Under the pieces are notes generated by a model that saw only the letters and a program-made list of their open reading frames with translations, had not been told where the DNA came from and did not search any database. Shown one piece after another: positions 41,834-52,499 of a stretch of 64,000 nt of DNA. The stretch is taken from assembly GCF_036373705.1 (NCBI RefSeq), contig NC_089852.1, forward strand, positions 32,377,707 through 32,441,706, written 5' to 3'. Source of the stretch: Amia ocellicauda. Lineage: Eukaryota > Chordata > Actinopteri > Amiiformes > Amiidae. The position numbers and the translations under genes were made by a program. Numbering within the stretch: position 1 is the stretch's first letter; each line of letters starts with the position of its first letter.

Positions 41834-44803
41834 TTGTTTTTCTTCACCTTGCAGAGCCACCCACATCGAGAGTCCGTTTCTATCCACACCGCCCGAGTAC
41901 CGTCAGAATACAAGGATCTGGCTGCTGTGTTTAGCAAATCCCGAGCCTCCTCTCTGCCTCAACATCGTCCTTGGGATTGCGCAATTGATCTTCTCCCTGG
42001 CTCTACTCCACCTCGGGGCAGAATCTTTCCTCTCTCTCTTCCAGAGTCGCAGGCCAAGGAGGAATACATCAAGGAGGCTTTAGCACAAGGCATAATTCGG
42101 CCATCCACTTCACCTGCTGCGGCAAGCTTCTTCTTCGTGGCAAAGAAAGACGGTGGTTTAAGACCCTGTATTGACTATAGGGGTCTTAATTCGCTTACGG
42201 TCAAGTATAGATATCCTTTACCTTTAGTTCCGGCTGCCCTGGAACAGGTAAGAGGAGCTCGGTACTTTACAAAACTTGATCTACGTAGTGCATACAATCT
42301 AATCCGGATACGAAAAGGAGATGAGTAGAACATGGCATTTATTACTAACTCGGGACACTATGAATATTTAGTCATGCCTTTTGGTCTGGTCAACGCACCT
42401 TCAGTCTTTCAAGCTTTCGTAAATGAGGTATTACGACCTTATCTTCATCGCTTTGTGATAGCCTACATTGATGATATTCTGGTCTACTCCTCTACTCTCT
42501 CTGAACACATCTCCCAGGTTCGTCAGGTGTTTCAATGTCTACTACAAAATGGACTCTACGTCAAGGCAGAGAAATGTGAATTTCACCAACAGCGCGTGGC
42601 TTTTCTTGGATACATCATTGATGCCAGTGGAGTTCATATGGATCCTGAGAAGGTGAAAGCAGTTACTGAGTGGCCTCAACCTCAAACTACTAAAGAGTTG
42701 CAACGTTTTCTGGGCTTTGCTAACTTTTACCGTCGCTTCATCCAAAACTTCAGTTCGGTCGCCTCTCCTTTAACCTCTCTATTAAAGGGCTCTGCTCGTC
42801 GTTTATTATGGACGGATTCTGCTGAAGTTGCCTTCAACAAACTCAAGTCCCTGTTCATGACTGCTACAGTCCTCAAGCACCCAGACAATATTTTCCCTTT
42901 CGTTGTGGAAGTAGATGCTTCTGAAAATGGCGTTGGGGCAGTGATTTCTCAACGACACGGTCAACCACCTAAGCTTCATCCCTGTGCATTCTTTTCTAGA
43001 AAATTATCACCTGCAGAGAGGAATTATGACATCAGTAATCGGGAACTCTTGGCAGTGAAATTGACCTTTGAGGAGTGGAGGCATTGGCTGGAGGGATCAA
43101 AACACCCTTTTCTGGTACTCACAGATCATCGAAACTTGGAATATATTCAAGCAGCAAAACGCCTTAACCCCCGTCAAGCGCGCTGGGCTTAGTTTTTCAC
43201 TCGGTTTCAATTCACCCTGACTTATCGCCCAGGATCCAAGAACATCAAAGCAGATGCTCTCTCCCGTCAGTTTGACTCTGTTCATGAACCTCTGTCTGAT
43301 GATCCCATTCTACCTTCTACCTGTATTGTCGCTCCTATCAAATGGAATTTCTTGGATCAACTTCAAAGGGAACTTTCCTCTAATCCTGCCCCTTCCACAT
43401 GTCCTTCTAATAAGATCTATGTACCTTCATCCAAGCATCACACACTCCTTCAATGGATTCATTCTAACCCTACTTCTGGACATCCAGGGATTCATCGTAC
43501 CATTACCTTGATAAGACAGAAATTCTGGAGGTCCACTCTGGTACAAGATGCTACCCAGCTTGTCAACGCTTGCTCCATCTGTGCCCAGTCTAAGTCTTCA
43601 TGACATCCCCTCTATGGTCTCTTGGAACCAATTCCAATTCCGCGGCGCCCCTGGTCACACATTTCTATTGATTTCGTTACCGACCTTCCTAGCTCTCAGG
43701 GTTATACTACCATTTTAGTGGCAATAGATCGTTTTAGTAAATCATGTCGGCTTGTACCCTTACAGAAGCTTCCCACTGCTCTTGAAACTGTGGAGGTCCT
43801 GTTCCATCATGTGTTTCGCATTTATGGGATTCCTGAAGACATTGTGTCTGACCGAGGTCCCCAATTCACATCCCGCGTCTGGTCTGCATTCTTCCAGGCT
43901 CTAAATATTAAGGTCAGTCTCACCTCTGGTTATCATCCACAATCTAATGGACAAACAGAACGTCTAAACCAGGAGATCATACGCTTTCTTCGATCCTACT
44001 GCAATACTTCCCAAGATGATTGGAGTCGTTTTTTGTCATGGGCAGAATATGCCCAGAATTCCCTAACCAGTGCTTCTACAGGCCTCACCCCCTTTCAGTG
44101 TGTCTTAGGATACCAACTGCCTCTGTTTCCTTGGAATGAGGAATCCACCGAAATCCCAGCAGTTGATGATTGGTTCCGTCGCAGTGCAGATGTCTGGAAT
44201 GCAACACATGTCCGTCTCCACAGAGCTATCCGCCGTCAAAAGACCTTGGCAGACCGTCATCGACAACCTGCTCCGCAATATCATCCAGGACAGTTGGTTT
44301 GGTTATCAACTAGAGATATTAAACTTAAACTCCCATCCAAGAAATTGAGTCCTCGCTTCATCGGTCCCTTTCCTATCCTCCGACAAATTAATCCATTCAC
44401 CTATCGTCTCCAGTTACCTCCTCACTACAAAATAGCATCATCATTTCATGTTTCTCTGTTAAAACCTGTTCGCCCCGATCCCTCCTATCCTTCTGATTCT
44501 CCTCAGGTCTCCTCTTCTATTCCGCCTCCTCCTCCCTTGGATCTCGACGACAGTCCGGCATATGCAGTCAGGACCCTGTTACGGTCTCGTTGCCTCAGAT
44601 ATCCTGGATCCGTCTCTCATTGCGGACTTTCACAGGGCTCATCCCACTGCTCCTGCTCCTCGGCCTCGTGGCCGTCCTCGTCGCCGTCTTCGCCGCCCTG
44701 GTCCGGCCGAGGCCGATTCTGGGGAGGGGGGTACTGTCACGGTCTCCCCTGTTTCTACCTTAGTTCACCACCAGAGGTCTCCCTCTCCCGAATACTAGTT
44801 TAG
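41834..44803 (+). pseudogene. Gypsy pol (RT, RNase H, integrase), one frame with nonsense codons
   Basis: Reading continues in the gag-protease frame. [15 protein letters not shown], then a TAG at 42329-42331, then YIDD at about 42460-42480. RNase [12 protein letters not shown] and LTDHRNLEY, then a TAG at 43190-43192 and YRPGSKNIKADALSRQ. Integrase: zinc-binding region ending CSICAQSKSS with a TGA at 43601-43603, then the core with [16 protein letters not shown] and NGQTERLNQ as D, D, E, and [10 protein letters not shown]. The C-terminal chromodomain of the chromovirus type is almost absent: AYAVRTLL passes in another frame to [18 protein letters not shown], suggesting a small deletion. No frameshift is seen before that point. 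Confidence 0.9.
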
Positions 44804-45215
44804 TGCTTCTCCTTTCCTTTATCCAGTCAAACCAGTCTTTCCACATTCTTCCCTACCAGGTGCACCTGTTCTGTCCTCCTCTCCTATCATTGGTCAATCC
44901 TTCATTCACCTTGTTCAATCCCTCTCTCCTTCACAGTACTTAAACCCCTCTGTTTCCTAGATTCATCGCAAAGTCTTGCATTCTCTCCTGGATCATTTCT
45001 AAGCCTTGTTTCTTGATTGCCTTCCTGTGTATTTTAGACCTCTTGCTTCCTTCTCTCGTTTACCCCTTTCGGATCTCCCTACTAGCCTGTTCGCTTGATC
45101 GTTTGACCTGGACTGTCCCTGTTTATGCTCTCTCGTTTTGCCCTTATTGGATTATCTGCTTCAACTCTAAAAGCCTGCACTTGGATCCTTTCCTTTGGTC
45201 CTAGAGGACGTCACA
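44735..45215 (+). repeat. Gypsy 3' LTR
   Basis: TGTCACGGTCTCC...GGACGTCACA, directly after the polypurine tract. Confidence 0.93.
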
Positions 45216-45449
45216 CAGAGGTCTAGTGGAGTCCATGCCTGGACGGGTCAGGGCTGTTTTGGTGGCAAAAGGGGGACCTACACAATATTAGGCAGGTGGT
45301 CATAATGTTATGGCTGATCGGTGTATACACAAAATGTGGAGTTAAATTATTTTTTTCAGGCAAGTCTTCAGGAAAAAGCCCCTGCAGGCAGTGGAAAGAA
45401 CTGTTTTTTGTGCAGAAAAAGGCTGGGGCTACTCTGAGCCCAAACAGCT

Positions 45450-46155
45450 AACTTAAACACATCTTTTCAGACAGTACTTGTAATTTAGTCCTTTACTCTC
45501 CTGTAAGATAGCACTTTAAAATGTTTTATCATACTTCTTGCATTGCATTCCCTTTGCCCTTGACTGTGACCTAACATCTTGTCTGCACTCAGCTTTTACA
45601 ATCCAGGATGTAAGAACTCATATTGTATTCACTTGGAATTGGAATTTGTAAAATGTATTATGCTTTAATTTTCACTGTATTATGTACATTTGAATTTGTA
45701 ATGTTTTATGCCTTGTACTGAACTGTATTTGTACACTTTGTATTGTGCTTGTATTTTGTATAAGTCACCCTGGATAAGGGCGTCTGCCAAGAAATAAATA
45801 GTAATGATAATCAAGTCCCAGCAGCCCTCGCGGAAATGGGCACATATTAATAAGGCTGAGCAGCACTGACTTTCCATCTCCGTTACACAGCCCCTCTCTC
45901 AGGGCCAACCATCCCGGCGGCCTCAAATAGTTCGGCCAGACTGCAATCAAAGTCCGGGCAGTAAACCACAGGTCCCTCACCTCTTTCTCCCATGGGGCAA
46001 GCAATATCCGGTGTCCCAGACTCCTCAGGGCCACTCTCTGCCGGTGGGGCTGGGGTCTGGTGTGCTTGGTAGGGGGCCAGGTGATCACAATGCAGGACCA
46101 CCACCCAGCGACGCCTCTGCAGTCACACCCAACAGCACACTGCCCCCACCACTTC
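45450..46155. mobile_element. L2 tail (+) and antisense gypsy pol fragment in unit B
   Basis: 45450-45800 is an L2 3' end (GATAAGGGCGTCTGCCAAG). 45805-46150 read on the minus strand gives VVLHCDHLAPYQAHQTPAPP, then sequence to a purine tract and TGTAACGGAGATGG, the likely LTR start. A 136-codon minus frame over this stretch is a by-product of the fragment. Confidence 0.65.
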
Positions 46156-46390
46156 CATTTAGTGACTGTCATCAATTTCTTTGAACTGTTTCAGAGTAGA
46201 TTTGACATGGAGTATGTTCCTCTAGTGATCCGGGTTCTTCTTTCTGTGGACTTATCTCTTCTTTCTTATCTCCTTTACTAAACCTAATAATCAATAGTTT
46301 AAGAAGTCAAAAATTCAAAACAAACAAACAAAAAAAAGACTAAAAAACTGCTCTGTGCTAAACTGATATTGCCAGTGCTAGAATAATCCT
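46156..46390 (+). pseudogene. OR gene 3' fragment, unit B
   Basis: Encodes the TM6-TM7 part of an OR (HLVTVINFFELFQSRFDMEY, VPLVIRVLLSV) followed by stops and frame slips, and then the same 3' flank as OR A (CCTCAACAAAGTGTTTGCT). It is the end of a lost receptor closer to OR A than to OR B. Confidence 0.8.
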
Positions 46391-48071
46391 CAACAAAGTG
46401 TTTGCTAATCCAAGAGTACCTTATATCACTTCAAATGGCAGAACTGTGGACACAATTTGTGTATGTCTGTCTTTCCCTCCCCTGAGTGTAACTGTTTGGG
46501 CTCAGAGTAGCCACTGCCTTTTCCTGCACTAAAACCAATTCTTTCCACTGTCTTCTCTATCTTTACTGTATAAAGGTGGGATATAAGTGCATGTAGGAAA
46601 AAATAAAGAGCATGTTGCCTTTAATCAGTGTCTGACTCCTTGCTTACACCCAGTAGGGTTTTGCAGTACTTAAATGGAATTATAAATGGAATGTGAAAGC
46701 ACAATATAAACATTAAAGAACTTTAAATGTGGTACAATGGACCTCAGCAGGTGAAAAACATTCTCCTGTATTGTGCAAAGTCCAGTCTCAGATACATTTT
46801 CTCTCTTTAATCCTAGTCATGCTGTATATATTTCATGAACATTCATTGGGATTTAATTATAACACAATTGGCACAAATGTTTACTTTATATGTGAATAGA
46901 AAGATTATAAATCATGTTTCTCATGTATATTGCTGTTAGAATAAACCCCCTAAATAAAACAAGACACAATTAAAAACAAAACAAACAAACAAAAATTAAT
47001 TTGAGTGCTGTACCAGATATTGTTCATTAGAAGTGAAAAGAGTCCTCTGATTAATTGGATAATATCTGGATACCCTTGATGATTCATTACCCAGCCTTAG
47101 CAAAAGGAAAATAGTTGTACACAGTGTTACATGCTAGTAGAGGTGTTTATTTCATACCATTCAGTCACTGTGGTAAAGATATCCTCCTGGGTCCGATTAA
47201 CATTATATTTTACATCAGCTTGTTGGAGAGCACATAACTGCCTTCGTCTATTCATCGGACAGGAGCATCTCATTGTACAGAGGAGCAGGTACCATCACAT
47301 GACTCAACTCATGAATTATGGGTTTTATGGGGTCTGTATGTTTCCTTGCATGTTAGTTATGCATGTGAGAATCTATCAGTATATCAAGAGTTAAGCTCAT
47401 GGTGTCACTGCTGTCTTTATATGAAAATTCATTCCAATCTGTTCACATTTAGAGGTTTCACTCAGGGGCTCATACACTAGACATCCAGTCATTCAAGCTT
47501 ATCCATGTAGGAACCTCAATGTCATCCCTTACAGGGCATGCTTATGCTGCTTGTTCTTTATTCACTCATGTCAAGCTCTTCCTATTTCAGTGAGGTTAAA
47601 CTGAAGCAACTGAGGAGGCTGGTGGACTAAATGCTGGAGCATTCAATTCATGACATCGATTATATAATTGTACACACACATGCACACACATATCAGGATG
47701 CCAAACTGCTGTTAACAATTACTAGAAAGAGTTAGTTTTAATGTAGTCTAACTGCCTGTTTATTTACAATGATCAACCTCATTGCAGGAAGCATTCTTGA
47801 TCAAATACATGTAATATACTTGTAATATGTATGTAACTTCAGGCAGTCAGCAGAAGAAATTAGGGAGTTACACATATGCACTGTAAGATTTCAAACATGC
47901 ATACAAAAGTTCTAACAACTCTTAATAAAAACAAACTGAATTAACTTAATCTAAGATACTGCTTGTGTCTCCAAAGACAAAACTAAACTCATAAAATAAG
48001 ATGTCATATTGTTAGAGTGTAACTTTAGCAACTGAATCTTCTTTCCTTCAATAGGTCTACCTGATACCAGA
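46391..48071. other. OR upstream region, unit B
   Basis: Noncoding. It contains the right inverted arm (about 46487-46555), the flanking module, and a splice-acceptor-like TTCTTTCCTTCAATAG ending at about 48054, 17 bases before the OR ATG. The OR promoter and 5' noncoding exon are expected here but not pinpointed. Confidence 0.45.
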
Positions 48072-49016
48072 ATGCTGGAAAACACCTCACACACAACATC
48101 CTTCTTATTGACAGGATACGAAGAAACTGGGGATTTGCAATACTTATATTTTCTACTCATACTTCTAGTGTACATGCTAACAATAGCTGCTAACACAGGT
48201 ATTATTTGTGTGATTTGTGTGGAGAGCAGTCTGCATGAGCCCATGTACATGTTTTTATGCAGTTTACAGGTCAACGGTTTGTATGGGAGTACTGCTCTGT
48301 GCCCTGCTCTTTTAGTCAATATTTTATCTGACAGTCATGAGATTTCTTACACAGCGTGTCTAATACAAATATATTGTTTGACCACATATGGCATGTGTGA
48401 GTTTTTAACTTTAGCTGTGATGGGATATGATAGATATGTTTCAATATGTTACCCATTTTATTACAGCACCATTATGCGTCCAACAAGAGTGTATAAACTT
48501 ATAGCCCTGACCTGGCTGCTTGCTTTTGCTGAATTTACAGTAATGATAATTATAAGTGCTCAGCTGAAGTTGTGCCGAAGAGCCATTGAAAAGGTCTATT
48601 GTGACAACTATTCAGTAGTCAGACTTGCTTGTGATGATATTACTATTAACAATATTATAGGTTCAATTGTAAACATTGCATTTACTGTTTGCCCTCTGCT
48701 CCTCATCCTCTATTCATACTTACAGATCCTCAGAGTCTGTTTAAAATCATCCTCTGCATCACGATCTAAAGCTCTGAACACCTGCGTTCCCCATTTAGTC
48801 ACTGTCATAAATTTTTTTGTTGCTTCCTTGTTTGAGCTCTTTCAAAGCAGATTCAACATGCAACACATTCCTCTCATTATCCGGGTTCTGCTTTCTGTGC
48901 AATTCCTCATCTTACCTCCTTTACTAAACCCAATTATCTATGGATTCAGGAATAAGAAACTTACGGAAAAGATTAAGAAAGTGCTAAGTAAAAAGCTAAC
49001 ATTTCCAAACCTGTAG
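48072..49016 (+). CDS. Odorant receptor, unit B
   Basis: 314 residues in one exon, intact. It shares the OR framework with A and C: N-glycosylation site in the first residues (ENTS), LHEPMYMFL, GYDRYVSIC, SKALNTCVPHLVT, PPLLNPIIYG. The His that normally follows DRYVSIC is Tyr here (CYPF), a change absent from A and C. Codon comparison with C gives, by eye, 13 replacement and 6 silent codon differences. The start is MLENTS. An olfactory neuron receptor is expected; the ligand is unknown. Confidence 0.92.
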   Translation: MLENTSHTTSFLLTGYEETGDLQYLYFLLILLVYMLTIAANTGIICVICVESSLHEPMYMFLCSLQVNGLYGSTALCPALLVNILSDSHEISYTACLIQIYCLTTYGMCEFLTLAVMGYDRYVSICYPFYYSTIMRPTRVYKLIALTWLLAFAEFTVMIIISAQLKLCRRAIEKVYCDNYSVVRLACDDITINNIIGSIVNIAFTVCPLLLILYSYLQILRVCLKSSSASRSKALNTCVPHLVTVINFFVASLFELFQSRFNMQHIPLIIRVLLSVQFLILPPLLNPIIYGFRNKKLTEKIKKVLSKKLTFPNL

Positions 49017-49730
49017 TAGTCCTTGAATTGTATATGTCCTAATCAATGGCCTAATTTCTCTTCTGGCATTTCTTACTGCTCTTGACTATTGACCTCCCTC
49101 ACTTATTTTCAATGAGAAAAATAAACTAAAACAAAAAATAACAGCCTACTGCTACAGATGGACATTAAACAAACAATCAAACTGAACTGTTAACAGCACT
49201 CCAGATCAGGTTCGGGGTCTATAATTCCCATCTATTCATTACAATGCATAGTTAATGTTTATTTAAAGGTCTGAATGAATGTAGGGATACATGCAACTAT
49301 ATTACCATGAAGGCAGTCACAGATGGCATATGGATTCTAAGCAATTCAGTCATCATCTCTCTCTTCTGACCTTTCAATCTCCATTCCTCTGGACTCCACC
49401 TTCAGACACCTGTATCTGTTATTTTGTTCTACCTGTAGATTGCAAATCTCTCTTATACCTTATTTTTTCTATGTAATGTGTTGGTATGTTTTATTTTAGA
49501 CAGTGATGTATGCTGTAGTATCTTCCTTTTTATTGTTTCATATTTAGCTATCTTCTTCTTTCCCATATACTACTGTAAACCTGCTTTACATTCATTAGAT
49601 TGTGAATTTAAAATGTTCCACTCAAAATATGTTAATATTACTTTCATTCAGTGGTGGTTTGAACCCAATCAGAACTTACCTAGACATTTTCAGGTGTACT
49701 TTTTTTTTCCCTTAAGAAAGGCCTCACACA
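49017..49730. other. OR downstream noncoding region, unit B
   Basis: Shared with unit C. Short ORFs at 49291-49476 and 49478-49825 are duplicated in unit C but have no recognised domain before the OR pseudogene starts. Confidence 0.4.
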
Positions 49731-50790
49731 GTTTGACCATTATCACCCTGGTGTGTGTCGAGAGGAGCCTACATGAGCCCATCTATATGTTTCTACATAA
49801 ATCAGCAGTAATTGGCTTGTACTGATTTACAGTCCTGAGTCCATTCCCTATATTTAGGGTTCTATCACAAACACATGAGAGTTCTCAAAACAGATGCCTA
49901 ATACAACATGTTGGTTTGAATATGTACCCAAGGTGTGAATTCTAGCAGTAATGGCATATGACAGATATGTCTCTATTTGCCACCCCCTGCAAACAGCACC
50001 ATCATAGCACCTATACATGTTTTTATGCAGTTTACAGGTTAACGGTTTGTATGGGATTACTGCTCTGTGCCCTGCTCTGTCAATGAAAGTCATGACATTT
50101 CTCGCACAGCATGTCTAATATAAATGTATTGTTTGCACACGTATTGCATGTGTGAGTATGTGGCATTCTGGCAAGCCAAATTATCATTTAGAGATATCTC
50201 TTAATGCATTTCAAATTATCATTTCGAGATATCTGCAAACCATTTAGAAATATCTAAATAAGGTGCTTTTTAAAGATATCTCTAAATGATTTGCAGATAT
50301 CTGTGAATGATTTGAAGATATCTTGAAATTTAGAGATATCTGCAAATCATGTCAAGATATCTTCAAATGACTTCCTTTATTTTGGCTGAGATTATTACTT
50401 CCTGTTTCCTCATTCAGTTACATAGAAATGAATGAACAGGTTTGGGTTAATCTTGGGCTACATACAGGAAGTGATTTGAAGATATCTTGAAATATTTGCA
50501 GATATCTTTAAATGATTTAGAGATATCTTGAAATATTTGAAGATATCTTTAAATTATTAAAGGTATCTGTACATGATAATTTGGCTTGCCATAATGGCTT
50601 TAGCTGTGATGGGGTATGACAATTTATAAGCTTATTGCTTTGAAATGGATTTCTCCAGTATGTGCATTCAGTACAGTTTTCATCTTAGCAGTCGCTGTGT
50701 AGAGTCATATAAATAGTCTATTGTGACAAATTTTCACTGGTCCTTGCATGTACTAATATCACAATAAATACATTTATAAATCACACAAAT
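49731..50790 (+). pseudogene. OR pseudogene mosaic, unit B
   Basis: Scattered OR pieces in order: VCVERSLHEPIYMFLH (TM2 start), AVMAYDRYVSICHPL (TM3 end), a second TM2-like piece (FLCSLQVNGLYGITALCPAL), a TM3 piece interrupted by the GATATC-rich MITE, and a TM4-TM5 piece (KLIALKWISPVCAFSTVFILA). The duplicated TM2 segments show at least two receptors contributed. Stops throughout. Confidence 0.75.
50169..50591. mobile_element. GATATC-rich MITE, unit B
   Basis: Perfect 19-bp inverted ends TGGCAAGCCAAATTATCAT. The interior is built of many AGATATCT palindromes spaced by AAAT-rich bits, in both orientations, so the whole can fold into a long hairpin. It splits an OR pseudogene. Confidence 0.85.
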
Positions 50791-51045
50791 CATAGAGAAG
50801 CATTTCCGCAAATTCCTGTACCTCTTATCTTGTGTATCAATGTCATCTCTTGCAGAGAACTATGAGAAATTCAATTATCCTGTTTTTAGGTTTGAATTTG
50901 GATGGAATGGACAGGAGCTTTTGGCAGAAATTTCAGAAATAAAAAAGCAACATATAAAATCTGAAGCTTACACTGAGCAATGTAATACTTGTCGGTTCTC
51001 AACACTGAAACTCAAGTATTTACTGATGGCACTGGCCATGAAAAT
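50791..51045 (+). other. Short ORF after an acceptor-like sequence, unit B
   Basis: A 69-codon frame (50840-51049) after CTCTTGCAG, kept identical in unit C. No domain recognised; probably not a gene. Confidence 0.25.
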
Positions 51046-51480
51046 GTGACACAAACATAAGAACATAAGAAAGTTTACAAACGAGAGGAGGCCATTCAAT
51101 CCATCGTGCTCATTTGGTGTCCATTAATAAGTAAGTGATCCATGGATCCTGTCCAGTCTATTTGTGAGTGTTCCAAAATTATCGGCTTCAACCACAACGC
51201 TGGTGAGTTTGTTCCAGATTATGACATCTCTCTGTGTGAAGAAGATTCTCCTGCTTTCTAATGCCTTTAAGCCCAATTTCCATTTGTATCCCCAGGTCCG
51301 TGTGTCCCTGCAGATCTGGAAAAAAAACTCCTCCGTTTTGACGTGGTTGATGCCTTTAATGATTTTGAAGACCTGAGCCCCCACACAGTCTTTTCTGTTC
51401 TGAGTAGGACATTCCTTTCAAACCTGCAATAAGTCTGGTTGCTTGTCTCTGAACTGCCTCTAGATCAGCGATTTATTTAT
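51046..51480. repeat. Interspersed repeat, family unassigned (unit B)
   Basis: Begins CACAAACATAAGAACATAAGAAAG and continues with GAGGAGGCCATTCAATCCATC. I have seen similar repeats in non-teleost ray-finned fish sequence, but cannot name the family. The copy in unit C is at about 58971-59405. Confidence 0.5.
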
Positions 51481-51601
51481 TGAAGTGTGGTGCCCAGAAC
51501 TGTACACAGTAATCCAGATGAGGTCTAATTAGTGCATTGTACAGTCTTGACATTACTTCCCTTGTAACAACAGCATTACAGACCCAAATCACCAAGGTGG
51601 T

Positions 51602-52181
51602 TGAAGAGCCATTATTAATGTTTTATATAAACTGTATTATGTTTTATATTAATAATAATATGCAGACCAAGAAAAGTAAATGTACTTTGGTAGCAACAAC
51701 CATTTTGCAAGTTGTTCAGGGCATACCCTCTAGTCAATAATAGAAAAGATCAAACATGCAGAGAGAGAGAGGGCCCACAGATTGTTAAAAGTCTGTGGAC
51801 TTAAACTTTTCTCCAGATAGGCAGGAACTGTTTTTGTTAATGAGCAATTAATTGACAGTTGTTAAATAAGATCCGTGGGATTGGACCTTTCCTAGTATAT
51901 CAAAGGAAGACATCTGTTCTTTGTATCCCACACCTCTTCCGAGGAAGACTACCATGAACATTACAAGGGTCAGAAATCTGACCTCAAGATAACACTCTGG
52001 CAAACCCCCAGTGACAGACCCCAGCCACAGACCCACATGTCTTGCAATGTATATAAGGCTGACCACTTGTGCTGTTCAATAAGTCTCTGCTGAGGTAGAG
52101 TGCTTCCATGTCGGGCCCCTTCCAGGCCTGGCATGTTAAATAAATACATTTACCATCTATGCATCCAGACTGGGTTCTTCA
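51602..52181 (+). mobile_element. Solo LTR in unit B
   Basis: TGAAGAGCCATT...GGGTTCTTCA flanked by GTGGT on both sides (51597-51601 and 52182-52186). TATATAAGG near 52052 and AATAAA near 52138 are in LTR order. Same family as 39313 and 59528. Confidence 0.88.
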
Positions 52182-52499
52182 GTGGTCTCTTAAGACAGCC
52201 CCAATGTCACTGATGTACTTAAAGTCAGTTTCAGAAAATTGTCATGTAAAAAGCTTTAAGTTTTAAAGCTTTAAGTACATTTCCAAACTTCAACTTCCAT
52301 GAAAAACAATATAGGATGACATCTGGTATGGGAAGCGTCCCCTCCTTTAATGTTTTATTGCCAGTTTGATGTAAAAAAATCTTTTAGAAGCTGCTCTATC
52401 CACAACGTCCACCAATCACTGTGTTTGTGCTGCTTGTTGCCAAGTTTTAAGTGATGCTGGATGTTGTGTTCAGTAAGAACGCAAGATTATCGTATGTTG

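Larger units (their letters stand above)
39995..45215 (+). mobile_element. Ty3/gypsy LTR retrotransposon, nearly complete
   Basis: Two 481-bp LTRs (39995-40475 and 44735-45215) differ at only four positions by my count. CAGAG flanks both sides (39990-39994, 45216-45220). A polypurine tract (GGGGAGGGGGG) precedes the 3' LTR. Gag, protease, RT, RNase H and integrase follow in Ty3/gypsy order. A primer-binding site was not recognised after the 5' LTR. Low LTR divergence shows recent insertion. Confidence 0.95.
38529..45290 (+). pseudogene. Tc1/mariner transposase, broken by changes and two insertions
   Basis: Starts with [20 protein letters not shown] at 38529. A frameshift near 38690 and a TGA at 38887 interrupt it. 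The core (38929-39315) has the first Asp in WSDELCF and the second in FQQDNAPCHKAK. The solo LTR then cuts it after VLTW. Coding resumes near 39850 with LSPIEHLWYVLDKQVQS, and the gypsy element cuts it again at 39995. The last codons lie near 45216-45290. The arrangement resembles the intact copy at 23.2 kb but the sequence is a different subfamily. Confidence 0.85.
38381..45323 (+). mobile_element. Second Tc1-like transposon, host of two later insertions
   Basis: Terminal inverted repeats begin CAGCGATCAGCCATAACATT (38381) and end AATGTTATGGCTGATCGGTG (45323), with TA on both outer sides. The original element would be about 1.2 kb. A solo LTR (39313-39842) and a gypsy element (39995-45215) inserted later. 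Confidence 0.9.
45340..52455 (+). repeat. Odorant receptor unit B
   Basis: About 7.1 kb, nearly identical to unit C (53331-60379) base for base, including the nested repeats. Order: inverted arm, L2 tail, antisense gypsy fragment, OR 3' fragment, OR gene, OR pseudogene mosaic with MITE, interspersed repeat, solo LTR. The extreme similarity indicates a recent tandem duplication. Confidence 0.92.

Noticed and set aside
45765..46175. 136-codon minus-strand ORF repeated in units A, B and C
   Set aside because: Conserved only because the units are duplicated; a frame over the gypsy pol fragment and LTR start, while the VLHCDHLAPYQ frame is the real one.
47951..48319. Minus-strand ORF of 122 codons across the OR gene (also at 55933 and 33459)
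   Set aside because: Shadow of the OR coding sequence.
50840..51049. 69-codon ORF after a CTCTTGCAG acceptor, kept in units B and C
   Set aside because: Conservation is explained by the recent duplication; no domain, no recognised partner exon.
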